In this document: positions 8,139-14,832 of the stretch, in pieces
Position numbering within the stretch: the stretch's first letter is position 1
Layout: each line of letters starts with the position of its first letter
Assembly (NCBI GenBank): GCA_023228765.1
Contig: JALOAM010000035.1
Span: 1 to 22,081, forward strand
Source: Dehalococcoidia bacterium
GTDB lineage: Bacteria > Chloroflexota > Dehalococcoidia > UBA2979
Reading direction: 5' to 3'
Length of the DNA: 22,081 nt
The notes under the pieces: model-generated
Databases searched by the model: none
The model's input: only the letters and a program-made list of their open reading frames with translations
Told to the model about the DNA's origin: nothing
Position numbers and translations under genes: made by a program

Positions 8139-9552
8139 ACAGACCTACCTGAACCTGCTGCGCCGTTTCGGAGTCCTGCTGCTCATCGCGGCCGTGCTAG
8201 GCGCGGCCAGCGCGTTCTACCTGACGCGCTACATCACCCCCACCTACGAGTCGTCCACGACGCTGCTGGTCACCCAGCAGGTTCCCGTGGGCGGGGCGCC
8301 CCTGCCGGGAGTGGCGCCCCAACTGCAGCCCGCCGACCTCGGCGAGAGCGCGGCGGTGGCGGCCGTCCTCCAGCAGCTCGTGAAGACCCAGCCGGTGCTG
8401 GAACGCGCGGAGCTGACCGGCGCGACCGGCCTGACCGCCGGCCAGATCGCGCGACAGACTGACGTCGAGCTCCTCGGCGTGTTCCTCCGGATCACGGGCT
8501 CGTGGGAGACGCCGGAGGGCGCCCGTAACGTGGCCACCACGGTCACCGATGCCTTCATCAGCACCGTGAACGAAGGCATCATCACCGGTCCCGTCTCCGT
8601 CGCAGTCGTCGAGGCGGCCGGGATCCCCACCGAGCCGGTCTCTCCCAACCGCACGATGAACGCCGCGGCGGGCGGCATGCTCGGCCTGGTCGCGGCGGCC
8701 GTGCTCGCCCTCATCTACGTCCGCATGGACGACGTGGTGAAGAGCGCGGAGCAGGTGCGCGAGGCGACCGGCCTGCCGACATTTGGGCTCCTGCCCGCCC
8801 TCGGGAAGACCACCGGGCCGGAGCAGCTCCACGCCGCGCAGGTCGCCGAGTCTCCGTTCACGGAGGCGGTGCGCTCCGTGCGCGCCAACCTCTCCGTGGT
8901 CATGGGTGCGAGGCAGGACGGCGCGTTCGACCGGCGCGTGGTGCTGGTCACGAGCGTCCGCGACGGCGATGGCGGCAACGTCTCAGCGGCGAACCTGGCG
9001 GTCGCCTTCGGGCGAGCCGGGTTCCGCACGCTGCTGGTGGACTGCAATTTCCGCCGTCCCACGATGCAAGACACGTTCGAGCTGGTGGGCGACGCGGGCC
9101 TGAGCACGACGCTGGCACGTCGTACGGACCCGGAAGCCGCCGTGCAGTCCACGCACTACCAGGACGTCTTCGTCCTGCAGGCCGGCTACACCAAGCCGTC
9201 GTCCGTCGATGCCCTCGGTTCCGCGGAGATGCGTGAGCTGATGGACCACTACCGCCGCGAGTACGACGTCGTCCTGATGGCGGCGCCCCCCGCGCTCGAG
9301 GTGCCGGACGCCGCCACCCTCGGACCGATGTCGGACCTCGTGCTGCTGGTCGGCTGGGCGGGCCGGACGAGGGCGCGCGACCTGCAGCTCAGCATCGAGT
9401 CGCTCGAGCGCTCTGGTGGCATGCCGGTCGGCGTGGTCCTCAATGGCGCCGGCAAGGAGCCGCCCCACTCGCACCGTGGGGAACTCTCCCGCGAGCGCTC
9501 GTCGGCACGGCTCCCGGTGGAGGTCGCAGCGCAGAAGAACACCCTGGACTGA
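8131..9552 (+). CDS. Wzz/BY-kinase-like chain-length protein with degenerate nucleotide site
   Basis: Bacterial tyrosine autokinases fused to Wzz domains control polysaccharide chain length and export. Here 473 residues show an N-terminal membrane helix (about 14-31), an extracytoplasmic Wzz domain, a second helix (about 178-196) and a cytoplasmic MinD/Wzc-type domain (240-441). The ATPase motifs are broken. Walker A reads TSVRDGDGGN (274-283), with Gly282 and Asn283 for Lys-Ser/Thr. Walker A' is LLVDCNFRR (Asn306 for the second Asp). The Walker B-type strand is VVLMAAPP (Ala384 for Asp). The C-terminal tail has no tyrosine cluster. It is therefore likely a structural co-polymerase, not a kinase. 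Start TTG 8131 is chosen because GAGGT (8119-8123) lies 7 bp upstream and it overlaps the previous stop; the in-frame ATG at 8080 lacks a usable SD. Confidence 0.85.
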   Translation: MPEQTYLNLLRRFGVLLLIAAVLGAASAFYLTRYITPTYESSTTLLVTQQVPVGGAPLPGVAPQLQPADLGESAAVAAVLQQLVKTQPVLERAELTGATGLTAGQIARQTDVELLGVFLRITGSWETPEGARNVATTVTDAFISTVNEGIITGPVSVAVVEAAGIPTEPVSPNRTMNAAAGGMLGLVAAAVLALIYVRMDDVVKSAEQVREATGLPTFGLLPALGKTTGPEQLHAAQVAESPFTEAVRSVRANLSVVMGARQDGAFDRRVVLVTSVRDGDGGNVSAANLAVAFGRAGFRTLLVDCNFRRPTMQDTFELVGDAGLSTTLARRTDPEAAVQSTHYQDVFVLQAGYTKPSSVDALGSAEMRELMDHYRREYDVVLMAAPPALEVPDAATLGPMSDLVLLVGWAGRTRARDLQLSIESLERSGGMPVGVVLNGAGKEPPHSHRGELSRERSSARLPVEVAAQKNTLD

Positions 9553-9597
9553 CCCCACCCTCGGTCAGACGGCCCCGGATACGGGCCCGTACGCACG

Positions 9598-9625
9598 GAG
9601 GCGCCCGCTGCAAGGCGGGCGTCTC
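9598..9625. terminator. Hairpin between convergent wzz-like gene and lyase
   Basis: 11-bp stem GAGGCGCCCGC / GCGGGCGTCTC (one G-T wobble) with a TGCAAG loop, between stop codons at 9552 (+) and 9655 (-). The + side is followed by TGTGTCTC. Confidence 0.65.
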
Positions 9626-9654
9626 TGTGTCTCGCGCGTCGAGTTCGGGCGAGG

Positions 9655-10524
9655 TCAATCCTCGGAGGCGAGGGCGTCTGAGGGCGACACGAGCGCGAGG
9701 CCGCCCTCGCCGCCCTCCGCGATGCGGACCTCGTCGATGAGGATGCGCGTGGGCTGCCCGTAGATCCCCCACTTCGTGTAGACGGACTCGCCATCCACGA
9801 GCGTGGGGCCTTCGTAGTCTCGGACTTCCTCGCCGTCCGCGAAGATGTGCGCGAAGCCGTCGTCGTCCTGCGACCACTTGATGTGGAACGCGAAGTCGTA
9901 CCAGCGCTCGGTCTCGAACGGCATCGAGCCGAGGTACTCGAAGTCGTCGCCGTCGCGGTGGTCATTGGCGCGGCGTCGCACGGTGAAGAGCCCCTGGTCC
10001 GCGTTGATGTGCAGCGAGAGCGCCGGCGAGGAGCCCGTGCCTTCGTGGAACTGGAAGATGATCCGGTCGTCGAAGAAGTTGGTGTTCTCGCCCTGGTCCC
10101 AGTCCTCCGGCAGGTACATGCTGATGCCGTACCAGTACTCGTGCCCCTCCTCCGCGTGGAAGTCGCTCTGCCATTCGGAGCGGTAGCCCAGGTCGCCGCG
10201 GAACTGTCCATCCCCCTCCCGCAGAAGGGCGACCCCGGCGGTGACGCCCTCGCGGACCTCGCGGTCCGTGGTGGTCAGCGCATCGTCCGCGGACGCCTGC
10301 AGCGAGATCTGCGCCTGCTCCCCGGACTCGTACGTCACGCTGTCCACGAGGACGGCGGGCGACACCTCGTCGCTCCCGCGGCACCCGAGCAGGGCGGCAG
10401 CGCCGAGGGCGAGTAGCCCCGTGGCGCATCCCGCCATCCTCGTGCGGGCGGTCCTCGCTCGAGCGGTGGACGGGCGACGAGGGGCGCGCCGGTGCCCGGT
10501 GCTTGGCGGCATTCCGGCTTCCAT
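9655..10524 (-). CDS. Secreted lipoprotein-like polysaccharide lyase (heparin lyase I-like fold)
   Basis: Expected to cleave a uronic-acid-containing polysaccharide by beta-elimination, outside the cell. The domain (about 55-270) matches the PF14099-type jelly-roll lyase: 'YRSEWQSDF' (114-122), 'YWYGISMYLPEDW' (130-142), 'DRIIFQFHEG' (153-162), 'LSLHINADQGLFTVRRR' (169-185), 'WYDFAFHIKWS' (208-218) and 'YTKWGIYGQPT' (249-259). A hydrophobic stretch ends in ALLGC (44-48), a lipobox-like site, after a very Arg-rich N-region. Start is uncertain: ATG 10524 has GGAGG only 1 bp away, ATG 10512 has it 13 bp away, and ATG 10437 begins just before the hydrophobic core. It is a shorter paralogue of the adjacent lyase, which lies upstream on the same strand. 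No substrate is proven; glucuronan- or heparin-like polymers are known for the fold. Confidence 0.75.
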   Translation of the reverse strand: MEAGMPPSTGHRRAPRRPSTARARTARTRMAGCATGLLALGAAALLGCRGSDEVSPAVLVDSVTYESGEQAQISLQASADDALTTTDREVREGVTAGVALLREGDGQFRGDLGYRSEWQSDFHAEEGHEYWYGISMYLPEDWDQGENTNFFDDRIIFQFHEGTGSSPALSLHINADQGLFTVRRRANDHRDGDDFEYLGSMPFETERWYDFAFHIKWSQDDDGFAHIFADGEEVRDYEGPTLVDGESVYTKWGIYGQPTRILIDEVRIAEGGEGGLALVSPSDALASED

Positions 10525-10622
10525 GCCTCCGAGCGTCTCGGTCGGAGGTTGAGCGAATCTGAGGCTCGCGTTCCGCGGCCCGCTGTCCTCGCCTCCCTCG
10601 CCGTCCACGAGGGCAGGAGGAG

Positions 10623-10660
10623 CAGGGGAGGAGCTGACAAACAGGGGAGGAGCTGACAAA
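10623..10660. repeat. Perfect 19-bp tandem duplication
   Basis: CAGGGGAGGAGCTGACAAA occurs twice with no gap (10623-10641, 10642-10660), directly abutting the terminator hairpin between the two lyase genes. It looks like a recent slippage or duplication event. Confidence 0.9.
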
Positions 10661-10686
10661 GACGCCCGGCCAGATGGCCGGGCGTC
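10661..10686 (-). terminator. Hairpin terminator downstream of the larger lyase
   Basis: Perfect 11-bp stem GACGCCCGGCC / GGCCGGGCGTC with an AGAT loop, 22 bases after the larger lyase's stop. On the minus strand it is followed by TTTGTC, the best T-tract of the hairpins in this window. It separates the two lyase genes, so they may be independent transcripts. Confidence 0.7.
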
Positions 10687-10708
10687 CCTGGAGGAGGGAG
10701 AAGCGTGG

Positions 10709-12310
10709 TTACGGCCGGACTGACTCCAGCGTGCCGCTGCCCTCGGCAGTCCAGACCTCGTCGAAGTAGAGGTGCGTGGGCTGCCCGTAGATCCCCCACT
10801 TGCTGTAGGTGAAGTCCCGCTCGGCCAGCGTGCGGCCGTTGTAGTCCACCTTCTGCTCGCCGTCCACGAACACGTCGAAGAAGCCCGAGCCGTCCTTCGT
10901 CCACTTGGCGTGGAAGACGATGTCGTACCACTTGCCGGTCTCGAACGGGAACCGGGCCAGCGTCTGGAACTGCGGCTTGCCGTTCGAGTCACGGTTCGGG
11001 AGCTTGCGGCGGACCCACAGCTCCTGCGACTTCGCGTCCAGGTGCAGGCTGAACATCGGCGAGCCCTGGTCACAGAACTGGAAGATGATCCGGTCGTTCC
11101 AGGTCGCGGAGTTGCTGCCCTGGTTGAAGTCCGACGGGAAGTAGTACGAGATCCCGTGCCAGCGCTCCGTGCCGGGGCCCTTGATGTGGTCGTCCCCGTG
11201 CCATTCCGCGCGGTAGCCCCCCGCGTGCGACTTCGGGTCGCCCGGCCGCAGGAGGGCGTAGCCGGCGCTGGAGCCGGAGCGCGCCTGCTCCTTCGTGCGG
11301 CCGATGCCGCCCGAGGGTGCCTGCTCGCTGGTCATCGCCCGCTCGCCATCCTCGTACGTCAGGTGGCGGATCATCGACGCGCCGGTCACCTTCGTCGGCG
11401 CCGCGCTGGGCGAAGCGGACGGCCCGCCCGAGGGCGGCTTCACGACGAGCGCCGGGGGGCGCCAGGACGGAGTCTCGCCGGAGGCGTTCGACGGCGTGCT
11501 CGTGGACCCGCCGTCAGACGGCGACTGCGACACGGTGGCGCCGGTGCTCGACCCGCCCGAGGACCCCGAGGACCCCGACGACGGAGTGGACGGCGCGTTG
11601 TTGCCCTTCGGCGCCACGACCTCGCCGATCGCGGCGAGCAGCGGGCGCGACGAGACGATGGCCTGGTGGTCAGACGCGTCGCGGCTGAGCCAGACCGTGC
11701 CGCTGGGCTGGAGCCCGTTGGCGGCCAGCGTGTTCACCCACGCCGGCGCACCGGGCGTGTAGGAGACGTACCGCTGCCGCGCCACGTCGAACGCGAACAC
11801 GGAGCGCACACGGAAGTCCTGCTGCTGGACGAGCGCCTCCACGTTGGTGGTGCCCGCCGGCCCTGCGGTCACGCGCCCGGCCGGGGGCACGGGCAGCGCC
11901 TGCGGCGCGTCCAGGCCTCCGAGGCTGCTGGGCGCCTCCCAGGAGATGCCGCCACGGGAGTCCTCCGGCGCGCGGCGGACCCAGACCAGGGCGTCCTTCA
12001 CCAGGTTGTCCTGGAAGGACTGGTTGAGCCAGTCAGGCCCGCCCGGCGTGTAGGTCATCCAGTACTGGGTGGTCACGTTGAAGAGCATGAGGGTGGAAGC
12101 GTTGAAGGGAATCGAGTCGAGGAGGGCGCGCGCATCGGCGCTGCCGGCAACGGTGGTGGTAATGCCGCCTGCGGGCGGCACGGCCCCGGCGGCGGAAGGC
12201 TGCGCGGGGGTCTCGCGCGCCGCGACGCCGTCGCTGGCCCAGAAGGTGATGGATGCAAGCATGAGTAACAAGAGCGCCGGCGGCGCTAAGAACCGCGGTA
12301 AGCCTCTCAA
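10709..12310 (-). CDS. Secreted polysaccharide lyase with N-terminal YTPGxPxW repeats
   Basis: 533 residues. A signal peptide (about 1-31, hydrophobic core 8-24) is followed by two related ~50-residue repeats (about 63-113 and 158-209), each with a 'YTPG(G/A)PxW(L/V)N' core and a following VW(V/L) strand. A Ser/Gly/Pro/Thr-rich linker (about 235-310) leads to a C-terminal heparin lyase I-like domain (about 315-525). The domain has 'YRAEWHGDD' (366-374), 'RWHGISYYFPSDF' (383-395), 'DRIIFQF' (406-412) and 'YSKWGIYGQPT' (502-512). It probably depolymerises or releases the glycan made by this locus; the repeats may bind the wall or glycan. A TTG start (12310) is inferred from the signal peptide it completes and AGGAA 3 bp upstream; an internal ATG at 12262 would destroy the signal. 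Paralogue of the neighbouring lyase. Confidence 0.8.
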   Translation of the reverse strand: MRGLPRFLAPPALLLLMLASITFWASDGVAARETPAQPSAAGAVPPAGGITTTVAGSADARALLDSIPFNASTLMLFNVTTQYWMTYTPGGPDWLNQSFQDNLVKDALVWVRRAPEDSRGGISWEAPSSLGGLDAPQALPVPPAGRVTAGPAGTTNVEALVQQQDFRVRSVFAFDVARQRYVSYTPGAPAWVNTLAANGLQPSGTVWLSRDASDHQAIVSSRPLLAAIGEVVAPKGNNAPSTPSSGSSGSSGGSSTGATVSQSPSDGGSTSTPSNASGETPSWRPPALVVKPPSGGPSASPSAAPTKVTGASMIRHLTYEDGERAMTSEQAPSGGIGRTKEQARSGSSAGYALLRPGDPKSHAGGYRAEWHGDDHIKGPGTERWHGISYYFPSDFNQGSNSATWNDRIIFQFCDQGSPMFSLHLDAKSQELWVRRKLPNRDSNGKPQFQTLARFPFETGKWYDIVFHAKWTKDGSGFFDVFVDGEQKVDYNGRTLAERDFTYSKWGIYGQPTHLYFDEVWTAEGSGTLESVRP

Positions 12311-12645
12311 GGGTTCCTACTTTCACGCCGGGTCCGCCCGGCTGCTACACCCGCTCCGGATGTGTCTGAACGCCAACCCAGCAGCGGACGATACGGCAAT
12401 GGTCCTGATACGAGGAACCCATTTTCGTGGTCGGATTAGCGATTGGAACCCGGCGGTATGGATAGTCTTCGGGAGGTTCCGCATCGGGATTGGGGTGCCC
12501 GAAACCTGACTACACCGTGACGTGATCTCAACGCGAAGCCACGATCCTGTGCTCGAAAGTACAAGCGCACGAGGCTTCGAACGCCATCCGAGGCCCCTCC
12601 GTGGTGCGCTGGCCGTGCTTCCCGCTGGTTCAGCGAGGCCTTCCG
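12311..12645. other. Divergent intergenic region with four GGAACC copies
   Basis: 335 bp without a credible gene, between the larger lyase (-) and a GT2 (+). It holds GGAACC(C) at 12414-12420 and 12445-12451 and inverted copies at 12311-12317 and 12475-12480. GGAAC is the usual -35 core of ECF sigma promoters, so dual ECF-type promoters are possible. A TGACGT (12518-12523) and CTCAAC (12527-12532) pair also occurs. SD GAGG of the + gene is at 12635-12638. Confidence 0.4.
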
Positions 12646-13599
12646 ATGCGCATCCACGGCATCATGCTGGTGAAGGACGAAGTCGACGTCATCGGCGAGA
12701 CGTTGGAGGCTGCCGTCGCCTGGTGCGACGCGATCTACGTCTTCGACAACGGCAGCCGGGACGGGACATGGGAGCAGGTCCAGGCCTTCGCCCGCCGCTC
12801 TGACCGAGTGATCCCGTACCGCCAGGCAGGCACCCCGTTCAGCCAGAGCCTGCGCGGCGAGGTCTTCCGGTACTACCGGGACCGAGCTCGCCCCGGCGAC
12901 TGGTGGTGCATCCTGGATGGCGACGAGTTCTACGTCGACGACCCGCGGGTGTTTCTCTCCGCCGTGCCCTCCCGCTTCGGTGAGGTGTGGAGCGCCTCTT
13001 ACCAGTACTACTTCACGGACGACGACCTCCGACGCTACGAGGTCGCCCCCGAGGCGTTCCTCAGCACGCCCGTGACGGAGCGGTTGCGGTACTACCTGAA
13101 CAATTGGTCGGAGTCGCGCTTCATGCGGCACCACACGGGGCTCGTCTGGCCTCGAGACCGGGATGGGCACCCGGGGTATCGCCGCCCGCTCGGCCTGGGT
13201 GCCACGTTCCCGCGCCGCATCCGCCTGAAGCACTACCAGTACCGCTCGCCGGAGCAGATGCAGCGGCGGCTCGACTCGAGGATGGCGATCACCACCAGCT
13301 ACCGCCACGAGCACCAGCCGGACTGGCTTGCGCACCTCCTCGGCCGAGAAGTGCCGCCCGAGGTGCTCGCTGAGGTGGTGGGTGGCGCGCCCTCGGGCCG
13401 GCCGGGGGCGCCCTCGTGGCGTGACCGGCTCGTGCCGGCGGCGTACCTGCACTACGACGCGGGGGACGGGCAGCTCGAGCCGGACGAAGCTGCGCTGCCG
13501 CCGATCCCGACGGACCGCTATGGCGTCCGACGCGCGAAGCACCAGGCGCGGGCCACCTACTGGCGCGTCCGCGAGGCGATCGCCCGTCCGGCTCGGTAG
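12646..13599 (+). CDS. Family 2 glycosyltransferase (Glyco_tranf_2_4-like)
   Basis: GT-A fold enzyme adding a sugar during glycan assembly; cytosolic. In 317 residues: 'MRIHGIMLVKDEVDVIGETL' (1-20), 'VFDNGSRDGT' (32-41), the DxD-type metal site 'CILDGDEFY' (88-96), and a later 'RLKHYQYRSPEQM' block typical of this subfamily. The basic C-terminus ends in 'RVREAIARPAR'. ATG 12646 is chosen because GAGG (12635-12638) lies 7 bp upstream and the GT2 fold begins at residue 1; an in-frame GTG at 12601 adds 15 unrelated residues. It stands alone, divergent from the lyase pair. Sugar specificity cannot be read from sequence. Confidence 0.88.
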   Translation: MRIHGIMLVKDEVDVIGETLEAAVAWCDAIYVFDNGSRDGTWEQVQAFARRSDRVIPYRQAGTPFSQSLRGEVFRYYRDRARPGDWWCILDGDEFYVDDPRVFLSAVPSRFGEVWSASYQYYFTDDDLRRYEVAPEAFLSTPVTERLRYYLNNWSESRFMRHHTGLVWPRDRDGHPGYRRPLGLGATFPRRIRLKHYQYRSPEQMQRRLDSRMAITTSYRHEHQPDWLAHLLGREVPPEVLAEVVGGAPSGRPGAPSWRDRLVPAAYLHYDAGDGQLEPDEAALPPIPTDRYGVRRAKHQARATYWRVREAIARPAR

Positions 13600-13796
13600 C
13601 CCTCAACCTTCGGGCGCGCCGGCCTCATTCCTCGCGGAGATTTGCGGGAACCCTCGGGCGTTGCGGGGCGTCAACAGTCGCGTGGGGTCCATTCAGCGCG
13701 TGCGGCCGTGGCGGATACCGATTCTTTGGCCCTATGCGCGCTCTGCCTTCTGAACCGTCAGACTCCGTTCATAACTTCGGCGTTCGACGTGGAGCA

Positions 13797-13838
13797 ACTC
13801 AACCTTGGGTCAACATCGGATGTAAATAATGGGTTGAG
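13797..13838 (+). promoter_or_regulatory. Phased TCAAC repeats and AT-rich -10-like block before first regulator
   Basis: ACTCAAC (13797-13803) and GGTCAAC (13808-13814) are direct 7-mers with a 4-bp spacer. The AT-rich TAAATAAT (13823-13830) follows about 9 bp later, the geometry of an activator-dependent OmpR/PhoB-type promoter with the box replacing a -35. An inverted copy, GTTGAG (13833-13838), follows. Autoregulation by a neighbouring regulator is inference. Confidence 0.4.
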
Positions 13839-13869
13839 CGGGGAGGGCGGGCACCTACGAGGTGGGCCC

Positions 13870-14598
13870 ATGCTGATCCTGGTCGGTGACGACGAACAAG
13901 AGTACGGCGAGATCATCGAGGAGCTCCTGCGCTCCCAGTCTCACCGTGTGGTCCTCGCTGCGAGCCCCGAATCGTTTCGGCGGTTCCTGCAGCGAAGCGA
14001 GGTTGACCTGGTGGTGATGAGCTCGGCGTTCGCCGGCGAGTCGTTACCCGCCGCGATCTGGGACATCCGCCGGACGCAGTCCGCGCACATCGTGGTCACG
14101 TTCGAGGAGCGCAGTCCCGTGGAGGTGGCCGACTGCCTGGCTGCCGGGGCGGACGACTGCGTGCGCAAGCCCTTCCATCCCAGCGAGTTCGCTGCCCGGA
14201 TGGAGGCGATCGCGCGTCGCTCGCCTCACCCGGTGGAGGAGGCTGAACCGCCCGCGGTGGAGGAATCCGCGACGTGGACGCGGAGCGGCAGCCTGCGCTT
14301 CGACGAGACCACGCTGCGTGTGCGCTGGGCGGGCGCGGACCTGGCCTGCAGCAAGACGGAGTACGAGATCCTCCGCGCCCTGGCGGAGACGCATGGGCGA
14401 GTGCTGACGCACGCGTACCTCAACCGGCGCGTGTGGGGGTACTCCAGTCTGAGCGACGCGACGCTGCTGAAGGGCCACATCAGCTCGATCCGGGCGAAGT
14501 TGCGCTCGGCCGGGATCACGCAACCGCTGATCCGGACCGTCAATGGCGTGGGCTATGGGCTCGCGCACGTGGCTGAGGATCTGGTTCCCAGCCGGTAG
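13870..14598 (+). CDS. OmpR/PhoB-family regulator with non-canonical receiver (Asp to Ser)
   Basis: DNA-binding regulator of 242 residues. The receiver-like domain (1-117) keeps the acidic pair Asp7/Asp8, Thr77 and Lys100 ('VRKPF'). The phospho-acceptor site after 'VDLVVM' is Ser51, so classical aspartyl phosphorylation is not possible. A winged-helix domain (about 138-232) shows 'SKTEYEILRALAE', recognition-helix region 'SDATLLKGHISSIRAKLR' (195-212) and the wing 'IRTVNGVGYGL'. ATG 13870 is preferred: GAGGTG (13859-13864) is 5 bp upstream and strand beta1 begins at residue 2. The open frame extends upstream without family similarity. Its receiver is closely related to that of the stand-alone receiver at 15637-16143. 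No kinase is adjacent; it may respond by dimerisation or ligand. Confidence 0.88.
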   Translation: MLILVGDDEQEYGEIIEELLRSQSHRVVLAASPESFRRFLQRSEVDLVVMSSAFAGESLPAAIWDIRRTQSAHIVVTFEERSPVEVADCLAAGADDCVRKPFHPSEFAARMEAIARRSPHPVEEAEPPAVEESATWTRSGSLRFDETTLRVRWAGADLACSKTEYEILRALAETHGRVLTHAYLNRRVWGYSSLSDATLLKGHISSIRAKLRSAGITQPLIRTVNGVGYGLAHVAEDLVPSR

Positions 14599-14623
14599 GG
14601 TTGGTCCCAGGAGGCGCGATGAG

Positions 14624-14650
14624 GTGCCAAGTATTTGGCACAGTATGCCA
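14624..14650. promoter_or_regulatory. Palindrome GTGCCAA-N4-TTGGCAC plus third half-site
   Basis: Perfect inverted repeat GTGCCAA (14624-14630) / TTGGCAC (14635-14641), followed by TGCCA at 14646-14650, exactly 21 bp (two helical turns) after the first TGCCA. It lies 26 bp after the first regulator's stop, at the start of an unusually AT-rich leader (to about 14755) of the second regulator. Could be an operator or a small terminator; operator preferred because of the third half-site. Confidence 0.4.
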
Positions 14651-14832
14651 TCGTGTCCCGAGCGATACAACAAAATCGATTGAATGCGTGTCAGATAACA
14701 GCAAGACGAGCTTTACCTAACGGATTTCGTTCTCGCTCGTTGTACCAAACAGGCGGCTGGCCCTGCGTGCCCTTCGTACGTACCCGTCGTCATGTGTCCC
14801 TATCCGGCGCGGGTGGCGCCGAGGAGGCTCGC

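Noticed and set aside
10772..12268. 498-codon open frame on + opposite the larger lyase
   Set aside because: Low-complexity Arg/Gly/Ala translation, no SD or motif; the opposite strand has signal peptide, repeats and lyase domain.
14636..14651. Sigma-54-type promoter (TGGCAC...GC)
   Set aside because: The GG to GC spacing is two bases too short for a -24/-12 element.
14635..14832. N-terminal extension of the second regulator from a TTG
   Set aside because: The receiver fold starts at 14833 with a strong SD 5 bp upstream; the extension has no similarity to anything and is AT-rich.
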